The notes under the pieces: generated by a model | What the model saw: the letters and a program-made list of their open reading frames with translations, nothing else | Databases searched by the model: none | Told to the model about the DNA's origin: nothing | Origin: CAIYZT01 sp031385445 | GTDB lineage: Bacteria > Pseudomonadota > Alphaproteobacteria > Rhodobacterales > Rhodobacteraceae | NCBI GenBank assembly: GCA_031385445.1 | Contig: JANNBM010000055.1 | Coordinates: forward strand, 1 to 64,000 | Direction of reading: 5' to 3' | Length of the DNA stretch: 64,000 nucleotides | In this document: positions 17,562-25,964 of the stretch, one piece after another | How the letters are laid out: every line of letters begins with the position of its first letter | How positions within the stretch are numbered: the stretch's first letter is position 1 | Translations under genes and position numbers: made by a program

Positions 17562-18777
17562 ATCCGATGCGCAGAGCGCGCGCGATATAGGCCATCATCA
17601 TAATCGCCCCCACCGCCGCAATCGCATAGGGCAGTTGCAGCGCCGATGGCCCCATGGGCGCTGCAAGTGCGACAACCGTGCCGCCCGCAAAGGCACCCAG
17701 CGGCATCGTTCCGGATCCGAAAAACCGGTAGGCCGAATTGACGCGGCCAAACATTTCGGCCGGAATCGTGCGCTGGCGGTAGCTGACCGTGGTGATGTTC
17801 CACAGCATGGAGGTGAACCCTTCGCTGATGAACAAAGCCGCGATCATCCAGACGGGCGCGCCCAGCGCCATGGCGGTGCAGGTCAACGCGAAACCGCCTA
17901 CCCCGATCAAAAGGCTGGGGTGCGGGCCAAGGCGTTTGATCAATCCTGGCCCCAGAAGGCTTCCCGACAAACCGCCAATCGCCTGCGCCGACAAAAGCGC
18001 GCCATATCCGATCGGACCGAGGCCCAGCAGATCCTGCGCGTACAGCACCAAAATGGTGATGGTCATGTAGTGCAGAAAGTTGAACGCCCCCAGCACCATC
18101 GCCAGCCGCCGCAATTCGGGCCGCGAGAAAAGATAGCGCAGCCCTTGTTTCAGCGCGGGCCAAAAGGCCGTCGCGGCGGTTTTTGCGGCGGGTTTAAGCG
18201 CGATGCGGGCCACAAAGACCAAAGAGATCAGCATCATGACGGAAAAGAACCCAAACGGCAGCGATAGCGACAGCGCGATCAGAACCCCGGCCAGCGGCGG
18301 GCCGATGAAGGTGCCTGACAGCTCTTCCGCGCCCCACATCTGGCCATTGGCGCGTTCCAGCTCGCCCGGTTCAACGACCAGCGGCAGCACGGATTGCGCG
18401 GTGTTGTCACGCAAAACCTCGACCGCGCCGATCATGAAGGTCAACCCGGCAAGGCCCAACACCCAAGCCGTCCCCGGCGTGGCGGCAAAGGCAAGCGCCG
18501 CGATGGCCAGCACCAGCACAAGCCGCGCAGCATCCGCGCCAAGGATCAGGCGGCGGCGGTCATAACGGTCGGTGATCACACCCATCGGCAGGGAAAACAG
18601 CAACCACGGCAGGCTGCGCGCAGTGGCGACAAGGCCGATCAGAAAGGCATCGCGTGTCAGCAGGGTCGCGAGCCACGGCAAGGCGACGGCAAGCACCCCA
18701 TCCCCCAGATTGGTGCCGATGGACGCGGTGAACAGCAGGCGGAAATTGCGGTTTTGCCAAAGGGATTCATACGACAT
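17560..18777 (-). CDS. MFS transporter
   Basis: A 405-residue integral membrane protein with about 12 hydrophobic segments. The loop motif GVITDRYDRRRLI after the second segment is the MFS signature, and DNTAQSVLPLVV is typical of the enterobactin-exporter/DHA3-like group. The ATG at 18777 begins SYESLWQNRNFRLLF, the usual start of this group. The substrate is unknown; drug or metabolite efflux is likely. It is convergent with small RNA A, whose terminator overlaps its stop codon. Confidence 0.88.
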   Translation of the reverse strand: MSYESLWQNRNFRLLFTASIGTNLGDGVLAVALPWLATLLTRDAFLIGLVATARSLPWLLFSLPMGVITDRYDRRRLILGADAARLVLVLAIAALAFAATPGTAWVLGLAGLTFMIGAVEVLRDNTAQSVLPLVVEPGELERANGQMWGAEELSGTFIGPPLAGVLIALSLSLPFGFFSVMMLISLVFVARIALKPAAKTAATAFWPALKQGLRYLFSRPELRRLAMVLGAFNFLHYMTITILVLYAQDLLGLGPIGYGALLSAQAIGGLSGSLLGPGLIKRLGPHPSLLIGVGGFALTCTAMALGAPVWMIAALFISEGFTSMLWNITTVSYRQRTIPAEMFGRVNSAYRFFGSGTMPLGAFAGGTVVALAAPMGPSALQLPYAIAAVGAIMMMAYIARALRIG

Positions 18778-18843
18778 GGGCCGCACAGTGGCGGGCGGGC
18801 TTTGTGCCGTCAAGGGCGGCCCCGGATTTTGTCCGATTGGAAA

Positions 18844-18971
18844 AATGTTGCCCAAAAGACGCAACCTGAAGGTGTCCTTCACAAAGCCGATTCGCAAAAG
18901 CGTGTTTCCATGGTAAGTGTTAATTTCTCCCTGTTGGACCTTGCCCGGCACAATCGCCGGGCTTCTTTTTT
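18844..18971 (+). ncRNA. Candidate small RNA B, sharing a 13-nt motif with candidate A
   Basis: This lies in the 327-base gap between the divergent MFS gene and the small secreted-protein gene. It has the hairpins GTTGC/GCAAC (about 18847-18865) and TGAAGG-TGT-CCTTCA (about 18868-18882). The motif CTCCCTGTTGGAC (18928-18940) is identical to that in candidate A. A terminator GCCCGGC/GCCGGGC (18943-18962) with TTCTTTTTT follows. No open frame with a ribosome site fits. The 5' end is not defined. Confidence 0.55.
18943..18971 (+). terminator. Rho-independent terminator of candidate small RNA B
   Basis: A 7-bp perfect GC stem with a six-base loop is followed by TTCTTTTTT. Confidence 0.85.
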
Positions 18972-19104
18972 GCGCCCCGCAAAGGATGCGTCTAAAAGAC
19001 GTGCAAATTTTGGCGTGATGAACGCCTGTTCCCGCCCCCGCGTTTGGGATATGCAGGCCGGGTTGGGGTCGGCCCAACCATCCATTCGTAACCGGAGACT
19101 TTCC

Positions 19105-19425
19105 ATGCGCACTTCTGGCTTTGCCATTATCCTGGCTGTTTCGGCCCTTTCGGCCCCCGCCTTTGCTGAGGATCTGAACTTTGAACTGATCAATGCCAGC
19201 TCGTACAACTTGCAGCAGCTTTATGTGTCTCCGGCGGCGGCGGATACTTGGGGCGACGATATTCTGGGCGTCGAGATTTTGGCTGCGGGGGAATCCGGCA
19301 CGGTGACCATCACCGACGGCCTCGAAACCTGTGACTATGATTTGCGCTTTGTCACCGACACCGGCGAAGAGGTCAGCGCGACGCAGAATCTGTGCGAGTT
19401 GAACACCTTTACCCTTAACGACTGA
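19105..19425 (+). CDS. Small secreted protein, 106 residues
   Basis: A signal peptide of 21 residues ends in PAFA-ED. The mature part is acidic and contains two cysteines (ETCDYDL and NLCEL) that could form a disulfide, with beta-rich segments such as GTVTITDG. ACCGGAGA lies upstream of the ATG. It is probably periplasmic. No named family was recognised. A perfect hairpin follows the stop codon. Confidence 0.75.
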   Translation: MRTSGFAIILAVSALSAPAFAEDLNFELINASSYNLQQLYVSPAAADTWGDDILGVEILAAGESGTVTITDGLETCDYDLRFVTDTGEEVSATQNLCELNTFTLND

Positions 19426-19449
19426 TCTGAAGGCTTGAGCCTTTGCACT

Positions 19450-19474
19450 GGGCGGCCTACGCTGGCCGCCCGTT
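19450..19474 (+). terminator. Likely terminator after the small secreted-protein gene
   Basis: GGGCGGCC-TACGCT-GGCCGCCC is a perfect 8-bp stem followed by GTTT. The T run is short, so termination may be partial. Confidence 0.6.
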
Positions 19475-19491
19475 TGCATTGGAGCCGCGCC

Positions 19492-20280
19492 ATGTCTTTT
19501 ACCCTTGCCACATGGAACATCAACTCGGTCCGGCTGCGCGAAGGGTTGGTGGCCAAGCTGTTGGGCGAAGAGCGGCCAGACATCCTGTGCCTGCAGGAAT
19601 GCAAATCGCCGGTGGAAAACATCCCGACCGAGCAGTTTCAGGCGCTGGGATACCGCTTCATGGTGGCGCGGGGGCAAAAGGGGTATAACGGCGTCGCGAT
19701 CCTGTCCAAGCTGCCGATCACCGACGCAGGTGGCACCGATTTCGCCGGATTGGGCCACGCCCGGCATGTGGCGGGGCGGCTGGAAAATGGGGTCATCATT
19801 CACAATTGTTATGTGCCGGCGGGGGGCGATATTCCTGACCGGACCCAGAATGTGAAATTCGGCCAGAAGCTCGATTTTCTGACCGAGATGCGCGATGCGT
19901 TTCGCAGCGACAAGCCGCAAAAGGCGATCCTTGTCGGCGATCTGAACATCGCCCCGCGCGAGGATGATGTGTGGAACCACAAGCAGCTGCTGAAGATCGT
20001 CAGCCATACGCCGATCGAAGTCGCGCATCTGACCGAAACACAGGCGGCGGGCGGGTTTGTCGACGTGACCCGCGCCGATGTGCCGCAGGGGCCGCTGTAC
20101 AGCTGGTGGTCGTATCGCTCGCCCGATTGGGATGCGGGGGACAAGGGGCGGCGGCTGGATCATATCTGGGCGACGGGCGATATCGCGGGCGCGGCGCACG
20201 GCAGCCGTATCCTGCGCGCGGCGCGGGGGTGGGAGCAGCCTTCGGACCATGTGCCGGTTTTCGCGACGTTTGATCTGTAA
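19492..20280 (+). CDS. xth: Exodeoxyribonuclease III
   Basis: A 262-residue AP endonuclease and 3'-5' exonuclease of base-excision repair. Motifs of the EEP fold are all present: ATWNINSVR at the start, LQECK with the metal-binding Glu (about residue 35), VGDLNIAP, the RLDHIWA segment, and the final SDHVPVFATF with the catalytic His. The ATG at 19492 gives the standard N-terminus. Confidence 0.95.
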   Translation: MSFTLATWNINSVRLREGLVAKLLGEERPDILCLQECKSPVENIPTEQFQALGYRFMVARGQKGYNGVAILSKLPITDAGGTDFAGLGHARHVAGRLENGVIIHNCYVPAGGDIPDRTQNVKFGQKLDFLTEMRDAFRSDKPQKAILVGDLNIAPREDDVWNHKQLLKIVSHTPIEVAHLTETQAAGGFVDVTRADVPQGPLYSWWSYRSPDWDAGDKGRRLDHIWATGDIAGAAHGSRILRAARGWEQPSDHVPVFATFDL

Positions 20281-20394
20281 CGGTCTGTGTGACGCCGCGT
20301 AAATCGCGGTAAAGGTGGGGAAAACCAGACTGCCGCCCCCAGTGTTTTGCGGCTTTTGTGCGCAACGGGCGGGCTTTGTCGGGGAGGGACTGCG

Positions 20395-21864
20395 ATGACG
20401 GTAACGCGGCGCGGGATGCTTTTGGCGGCGGGGGCGGCGCTGGGCGCGGTGGCCACGCGCTATGTCGGGGCGCAAAATCCTTCGGCGGACGGGATGGCGA
20501 TGATCGCGCCGAAAGGCGGCGAGGCGGTGCTGAACGACGCCTCCCTGCTGTCGGAAACGCCGATTTTCCGGCACCGGATGATCACAGGGCAAGGCGACGC
20601 TCTGGTGGCCGCGCTGCGGGCCGAAATGCGCGAGGCGCAGGCGGCGGGGCGGGCGTTCAGCATCGGCGCGGCGCGTCATTCGATGGGCGGGCAGGCGATC
20701 CCGCGCGGCGGTCACGCGGTGACTTTTGATGCGCCGAGCGTAGAGATTGACAGCGCCGCGATGACATACCGCGTGCAGGCCGGAACGCGCTGGCATCAGG
20801 TGATTGCGGCGCTGGAACCGGCGGGCCTTTCGCCCAAAGTGATGCAAAGCAACGCAGATTTCGGTGTGGCGTCAACGTTTTCGGTGAATGCGCACGGCTG
20901 GCCCACGGCGTTTGGGCCGATGGGCAGCACCGTGCGCGAGGTGCAGATGCTGCTGTCGGATGGCAGCGCGATCACCGCCTCCCGCACGCAGCACGCCGAG
21001 ATTTTCGCGGCGGCGATGGGGGGCTATGGGCTGATCGGGCAGATCACGTCTTTGGTGATAGAGGCGGAACGGAACATGGCGCTAAGCCCGACGTTTGCGC
21101 AGATGCCCGCCGCCGATTTCGCGGCGGCTTTTGCGGCGCGGGTGCGCGAGGTGCCGATGGCTTATGGCCGCCTGTCGCTGGACCGGGCGGGGTTTTTCGG
21201 CCAGGCGATGTTGGTCAGCTATGCCCCGGTGGACGCGCCAATCCCCCCCGTCACCGGGTCGGGCATCCTGTCAAAAATCGCGCGGCCGATCTTTCGCGCG
21301 CAGGTGGGCAATGAATGGGTCAAACGGCGGCGCTGGGGGCTGGAAACCGGGCCGAATGTCTGGCTTGCGGGCACCGCGAGCCGATCGGGATTGATGGCGG
21401 AACCCGTGGTGACGCTGGATGACCGCGACCCCGCGCGCACCGATATCCTGCACGAATACTTTGTCCCGCCCGCTGCGTTCGGCGGGTTCTTGCAAGCCTG
21501 CCGCGACATCATTCCGCAAAGTTATCAGGACCTGCTGAACGTCACCCTGCGCTGGGTGGAACAGGACGCCACGTCGCTGCTGCCCTATGCGCCGGATGGG
21601 CCGCGCATTGCGGCGGTGATGCTGTTTTCGCAGGAAATGTCGGCACGTTCAGAGGGTGACATGGCCCGCATGACCGAAGCGCTGATCGAGGCGGTGATGC
21701 AGCTGGGCGGCAGTTATTATCTGCCCTACCGGCCCCATGCGCGGGTGGATCAGCTGCCCCGCGCCTATGCTGGCGCGCCCGCTTTTGCGGCGTTCAAGCG
21801 CATGGTTGATCCAAATCTGTTGTTCCGAAACGCGCTTTGGGACAAGTATATCTCGCAGCTTTAA
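20395..21864 (+). CDS. FAD-dependent oxidase, VAO/GMC-lactone oxidase type
   Basis: This protein has 489 residues. The N-terminus TRRGMLLAAGAALGAVA resembles a twin-arginine-type signal. The FAD-binding_4 domain contains FSIGAARHSMGGQAIP (PP-loop region), VQAGTRWHQVIAALEP and VNAHGW. The rest resembles the substrate domain of sugar-lactone or aldehyde oxidases. It is probably exported folded with its flavin. Two genes of unknown function follow at once with overlaps, so the three probably act together. Confidence 0.75.
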   Translation: MTVTRRGMLLAAGAALGAVATRYVGAQNPSADGMAMIAPKGGEAVLNDASLLSETPIFRHRMITGQGDALVAALRAEMREAQAAGRAFSIGAARHSMGGQAIPRGGHAVTFDAPSVEIDSAAMTYRVQAGTRWHQVIAALEPAGLSPKVMQSNADFGVASTFSVNAHGWPTAFGPMGSTVREVQMLLSDGSAITASRTQHAEIFAAAMGGYGLIGQITSLVIEAERNMALSPTFAQMPAADFAAAFAARVREVPMAYGRLSLDRAGFFGQAMLVSYAPVDAPIPPVTGSGILSKIARPIFRAQVGNEWVKRRRWGLETGPNVWLAGTASRSGLMAEPVVTLDDRDPARTDILHEYFVPPAAFGGFLQACRDIIPQSYQDLLNVTLRWVEQDATSLLPYAPDGPRIAAVMLFSQEMSARSEGDMARMTEALIEAVMQLGGSYYLPYRPHARVDQLPRAYAGAPAFAAFKRMVDPNLLFRNALWDKYISQL

Positions 21865-21871
21865 GGATAGC

Positions 21872-22267
21872 ATGATGAGCCGGACACAAAAGATTGCCTT
21901 TGCCTATTTCCTGATCCTGTCGGCGGTGGCAGCGCTGAATTACATTCCCGGCCTGACCGATGCGCAGGGATTGGCTTTTGGCATCTTTGCCTTGGATATT
22001 TATGACGACGGGCTGCACCTTGCCTCGGCGCTGCTCGCGCTCTCGGCGGCGCTCTGGTCGCACCGGACGGCGAAATGGTTCTTGACGATCTTTGGTGCGA
22101 TGTATCTGGCGGATGGGGCGCTGGGGATGGTGACGGGGGTTGGCTATCTTGACCTTGCCATCTGCACCACGGGGCCGGTCGATCTGCCATTTGGGTTCAA
22201 GATTTTGGCCAACACGCCGCATATCGGGCTGGGCGGGTTCGCCTTGATCATGGGCCTTCGCGGATGA
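21872..22267 (+). CDS. Small membrane protein, 131 residues
   Basis: About four hydrophobic segments are seen (AFAYFLILSAVAAL, LASALLALSAALW, WFLTIFGAMYLADGALGMV, and the C-terminal IGLGGFALIMGL). No family was recognised with confidence. It lies 7 bases after the FAD oxidase and overlaps the next gene by ATGA, so it could be the membrane partner of the oxidase. Confidence 0.65.
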   Translation: MMSRTQKIAFAYFLILSAVAALNYIPGLTDAQGLAFGIFALDIYDDGLHLASALLALSAALWSHRTAKWFLTIFGAMYLADGALGMVTGVGYLDLAICTTGPVDLPFGFKILANTPHIGLGGFALIMGLRG

Positions 22268-23307
22268 GACGGCTTTGGGTCTGGGTCCGTCGCGGGCTTG
22301 TGGCGCTGTTTGCGGCGCTACTGGCGCTTTTGACGCCGGTGGCCTGGACCGAGGTGAATTGCCGGGGGGCGCTGGTCGAGGGCGGGTATACATCGCTTGT
22401 CGCGCCCCAATGGCAGCGCCCGGAATCGCGCACGCTGATGACCTATCCCGAATGGCATATCGTGCATGCCTATGAGGATTACGCCGCCGTGATCGCAACC
22501 GGCGCGCCGCAGGACTATGCCTTTTTGCCGGCGATCGGGCAATATTGGGGGTCTTTGTGCAGCGTGACCAAGGCGGCGGCGGCCCATGGCGGGGCGGATG
22601 GTGTGGCACGGCAGATGGACTATGTGATCGGCGTCAGCTTTACCGCCGAACTGCTGGCCAAGGCGGCGTATGAGGAAACGTTTGGTCGGCTGTTCACCTG
22701 GATCAGGGGCCCGGCACGCGCGCCATTGGATGACCTGTCGGCGCGCCAAGCGGCGGATTATGCGGCGTTCCTGTCGCAGGTGCCTTGGTACAAATGGGAT
22801 TTCGCGGCGGACAAATCGGCGCTGGTGGGGGCAAACTCCGGCAGCATCCGCGATTGGGAGCGGCGGCTGGCGTTGGGCGGGGAATACGCGGTCAAGGCGC
22901 AATATGCCAAGCTGATCGGCGCGGCGGTGGCGGCAACTGGGCAGGACGAGCTGCGGATGCGGGTGATCGTCACGGGTCTTGTCCCCGAGGTTTTGGCGCG
23001 CAGCCCGGATGTTCAGCTGATCGCAGACCGCCCCGAGGGGATGGAGCTTGAAACGCCGCGCTATGCCGCCTTTACCGAGCTTGCGCGCGCATGGGCGGCG
23101 GCGGGGGTGCGGTTTGTCGAGATTGCAGGCAACGACGACATCCTGTTCACCGCGATTTCGACCGCGCCCGCGCTGCCCGGCGCTTTGGGCCGCTATCCCC
23201 GTCAGGGCCACGACGACGCGCGGTTTTTGGTGCTGGTCAAAGTCGCGGATCTGGCGGCAGCGCTGAAGGATCCGGCGCTGCAGATTGAACATATCCACGA
23301 TTTTTGA
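22264..23307 (+). CDS. Conserved hypothetical protein with N-terminal membrane anchor
   Basis: A 347-residue protein. One hydrophobic segment (about residues 8-28) can act as an anchor or signal; the remainder is soluble. Striking segments are TYPEWHIVHAYEDYAAVI and YVIGVSFTAELLAKAAYEETFGR. I do not recognise the family. The ATGA overlap with the preceding membrane protein suggests an operon with the FAD oxidase. Confidence 0.65.
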   Translation: MRRLWVWVRRGLVALFAALLALLTPVAWTEVNCRGALVEGGYTSLVAPQWQRPESRTLMTYPEWHIVHAYEDYAAVIATGAPQDYAFLPAIGQYWGSLCSVTKAAAAHGGADGVARQMDYVIGVSFTAELLAKAAYEETFGRLFTWIRGPARAPLDDLSARQAADYAAFLSQVPWYKWDFAADKSALVGANSGSIRDWERRLALGGEYAVKAQYAKLIGAAVAATGQDELRMRVIVTGLVPEVLARSPDVQLIADRPEGMELETPRYAAFTELARAWAAAGVRFVEIAGNDDILFTAISTAPALPGALGRYPRQGHDDARFLVLVKVADLAAALKDPALQIEHIHDF

Positions 23308-23322
23308 AAGGTTTGGGCTTGC

Positions 23323-23880
23323 CTATGCGCGGCCCGCTGTGGGCGAAAGCGTCAGCGGATTGATGCCCAGAACGGCCAAAGCGCGCGCCCATTTGGCCGG
23401 GTTCGCAGCAGAAAACACCAGCTCGGGATCGGCGTCGACGATCAACCAATCGTTGCGGGCGATCTCGGCTTCCAGCTGACCCGCGCCCCACCCGGCATAG
23501 CCAAGCGCCAGCATCGCCTCTTTCGGCCCACGCCCCTGCGCAAGGTCCACAAGGATATCGCGCGAGGTTGTGATCGAATAACCGCCCGCGACATAAATCC
23601 GACCCTCGGTCGGCGCATGGCCCGAGCCGTGCAGCACAAAGCCGCGACCACGTTCGACCGGGCCGCCATAAAGGCAGGGAACCGGCAACGCGGCGTCACC
23701 GCGGGCGATGTCGAGCTGATCCAGAAGGTCGGGAAAGCTGATCTCGCGCAGGGGTTTATTCACGATCAACCCCATGGCGCCCTCGTCGCCATGCGAGCAG
23801 ATCAGGATGACGGAATGGTCAAACCTCGGGTCCGCAAGACCCGGCATGGCCACCAATAACTTTCCCGCCAGCTGCATCAT
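23323..23880 (-). CDS. YqgE/AlgH family protein
   Basis: A 185-residue protein. The conserved blocks GKLLVAMPGLADPRF, GAMGLIVNKP, YGGPV, and LGYAGWGAGQLE..I..NDWL are those of UPF0301 (YqgE/AlgH). The exact molecular function of the family is unsettled. AGGGA lies before the ATG pair at 23880/23877; the first is used. Convergent with the 347-residue protein gene. Confidence 0.9.
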   Translation of the reverse strand: MMQLAGKLLVAMPGLADPRFDHSVILICSHGDEGAMGLIVNKPLREISFPDLLDQLDIARGDAALPVPCLYGGPVERGRGFVLHGSGHAPTEGRIYVAGGYSITTSRDILVDLAQGRGPKEAMLALGYAGWGAGQLEAEIARNDWLIVDADPELVFSAANPAKWARALAVLGINPLTLSPTAGRA

Positions 23881-24009
23881 GTGGTCCCTGTACTGAACCG
23901 CAGGATGACGGCAATGCCGCCAAGGCTCAAGCCCCTGCATCGCGCCATTTGTGTGAATGGCGAACCGCTCGCGGAACTTCGCCGGAAAGTGATTTCCTTT
24001 GGCGGGCTG

Positions 24010-24837
24010 ATGCGGTTAACAGCCCTTATGACCCTTCGATATGTTCTTTTCGCCGCGCTGATCACGCTTTGCGGCCCGGTGCTTGCCCAGTCGAGCGAAA
24101 CCGACGGGGTGGCGTCGGTGCTGTTCCGCAGCGGCTGGCAAACCACCAGCGGCACCCAGATGACCGCGCTGGACCTGCAGTTGCAACCGGGGTGGAAAAC
24201 CTATTGGCGCGCGCCGGGGGATGCGGGGATGCCGCCGCAGTTTGACTGGACCGCTTCGGAAAACCTGCAATCGGTGCGGCTGCATTGGCCGACCCCAGCG
24301 GTGTTCGATCTGAACGGGCTGCGGTCCATCGGTTATCACGATGCGCTGATCTTGCCGATGGAATTGACGGCGGTGGATCCGTCGCTGCCAATTCAGGTGC
24401 GGCTGAGCGTGCAGATGGGCGTTTGCAAAGACATCTGCATGCCCGCGACGATCCGTGTGACGGGCGAGGTTTCGGGCGCGGGGGCAGGTGATCTGCAGAT
24501 CACGGGCGCGCTGGCCGCACGGCCGATGACGCCGGGTGAGGCGGGGGTGGCGGCGGCGCACTGCAGCGCGGCGCCGATCAAGGACGGATTGCAGGTGACG
24601 GCGCGGCTGGACATGCCGCGCTTTGCGGGCGGGGATGAGGCGGTGGTGTTTGAAACCAATGACCGCACGGTCTGGGTGTCCGAAGCGGCGGCGGAGCGGG
24701 TTGGCGGCGCGTTGATCGCCGTGTCCGATATGGTCGGGCCAACCGGCGCACCTTTCGCGCTGGAACGTCAAGGGGTGACAGTGACGGTGATTGCGCAGGG
24801 GCGTTCGGTTGAAATCAAGGGCTGCCCCGCGCCGTGA
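24010..24837 (+). CDS. Periplasmic DsbD N-terminal-domain-like protein
   Basis: A 275-residue exported protein. The signal sequence (YVLFAALITLCGPVLAQSS) is followed by a DsbD-alpha-like immunoglobulin fold with LQLQPGWKTYWRAPGDAGMPPQFDW. A CKDICMP motif near the middle can be the redox cysteine pair that passes electrons to thiol partners. The membrane part of DsbD is absent, so another protein must supply reductant. The start is either 24010 or ATG 24028; neither has a strong ribosome site. Confidence 0.75.
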   Translation: MRLTALMTLRYVLFAALITLCGPVLAQSSETDGVASVLFRSGWQTTSGTQMTALDLQLQPGWKTYWRAPGDAGMPPQFDWTASENLQSVRLHWPTPAVFDLNGLRSIGYHDALILPMELTAVDPSLPIQVRLSVQMGVCKDICMPATIRVTGEVSGAGAGDLQITGALAARPMTPGEAGVAAAHCSAAPIKDGLQVTARLDMPRFAGGDEAVVFETNDRTVWVSEAAAERVGGALIAVSDMVGPTGAPFALERQGVTVTVIAQGRSVEIKGCPAP

Positions 24838-25897
24838 AGGATACGGACAAATTTTCTGCGAAAATTTAGCTTGGTGGGCATCGGCTGGGGGTCATCTCGT
24901 GCGGTGGTTGGTCGCGACCGTCAGGCGACCACCGCATCCTTCTGCGCCTTCCGGTGCAGGCATTGGCAATTTCAACGACTGAGCCGATCACGCAAGATAA
25001 TGAGATCGCCAGCCCAATACCAAGAGCGACGGCCAGGGTCTACGAGGGATCCGATGTGGCTGGCGACAGACGCGCAAACCGTTTGGCAACGGGCCCTTGC
25101 ACGGCGGCCCCGACCTGCCGCCCCCGCATGGAAATGCGCCATAAGTTGAGGACAGGCTTCATTTGGCCGTCGCCGCCGCTGGCATTTCGGATGAGGTTCG
25201 GAGTGCCGGCTCGCCGTGTGAGATTACAGTCAGCGGCGAACATGCGCGGCGTCCGGGGAACCTGTCAAACCACCGTTGGGAATCGCGTCAGCAAGATCAG
25301 CCGAAGACCTGCGGCTGCGCTCGGGCGGGTTGGCAACACGGCCCAATCGGTTCCGCGCTGTCCTGTGATCGGGCGGTTGGCAGGGCAGGAAGCTTTTCCT
25401 CAGCCGCGCAGCATCCCGGCAGGAATGCCGGGGGCCAAGCCCGGCATGAAGGCGCTGCGGTTCCGGGTTGGCGCGGTGTGGAAAAAAGCAAGTCAGCAGT
25501 GAAAGAGGCCCGCCGGGCAGCGCCGTTGACTTTGCGTTACGGCAAAAGCGGCAAAGCCGCGCGGCCAACGCCCAAACCCCGGCCAAAAAGCGTGCCGAGA
25601 ACGCGAGTGTGATCGTCATGGATGGCGCGATGCCAGCGGCACTTCGGGCAGATCGGGCTTTCTGGTCTGACCTTCTCGATCTGGTCCCAAAGGAACGCCT
25701 TCGGGAATGGTCCGGCGATCCTCGCCCCATCCTCGACAGCAGCCCGAACCCCTTTGGCGGGTGATCCGGCCCGGCCAAGATGGGGGATCAGACCGGCGAG
25801 AGCGCTTCTGTCCATCACCAAAGCCCGTTTCAACCGCAATTCATCCGCCCATGGCAGATTCAATTTAAGGGCAGCAGGACAATAGCCCGGCGCCATG
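24838..25897. other. Gene-poor stretch downstream of the RTX gene
   Basis: About 1.06 kb has no convincing gene. A perfect palindrome aaattttc-tgc-gaaaattt lies at 24850-24868 just after the DsbD-N gene. Several open frames on both strands (for example 25537-25896 on the minus strand with CPKCRWHR) have no ribosome site or clear family. The stretch may hold decayed mobile DNA. Confidence 0.45.
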
Positions 25898-25922
25898 AAA
25901 AAGGGGGGCCGAAGCCCCCCTT
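25898..25922 (-). terminator. Rho-independent terminator of the RTX gene
   Basis: Read on the minus strand, AAGGGGGGC-TTCG-GCCCCCCTT is followed by TTT. It lies 42 bases after the RTX stop codon. Confidence 0.85.
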
Positions 25923-25964
25923 GTCCACGTCAAAGCCCCTTCGGGCCCTGACAGGCTGCATAAC

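Noticed and set aside
17560..20847. One 1095-residue minus-strand frame covering the MFS gene and far upstream
   Set aside because: Only the part from ATG 18777 encodes a protein family; the upstream part is antisense to exonuclease III and the secreted-protein gene and is Arg/Pro/His-rich as shadow frames are.
25537..25896. Minus-strand frame with CPKCRWHR as a possible transposase piece
   Set aside because: One cysteine pair is not enough; no catalytic residues, ribosome site or inverted ends could be seen.
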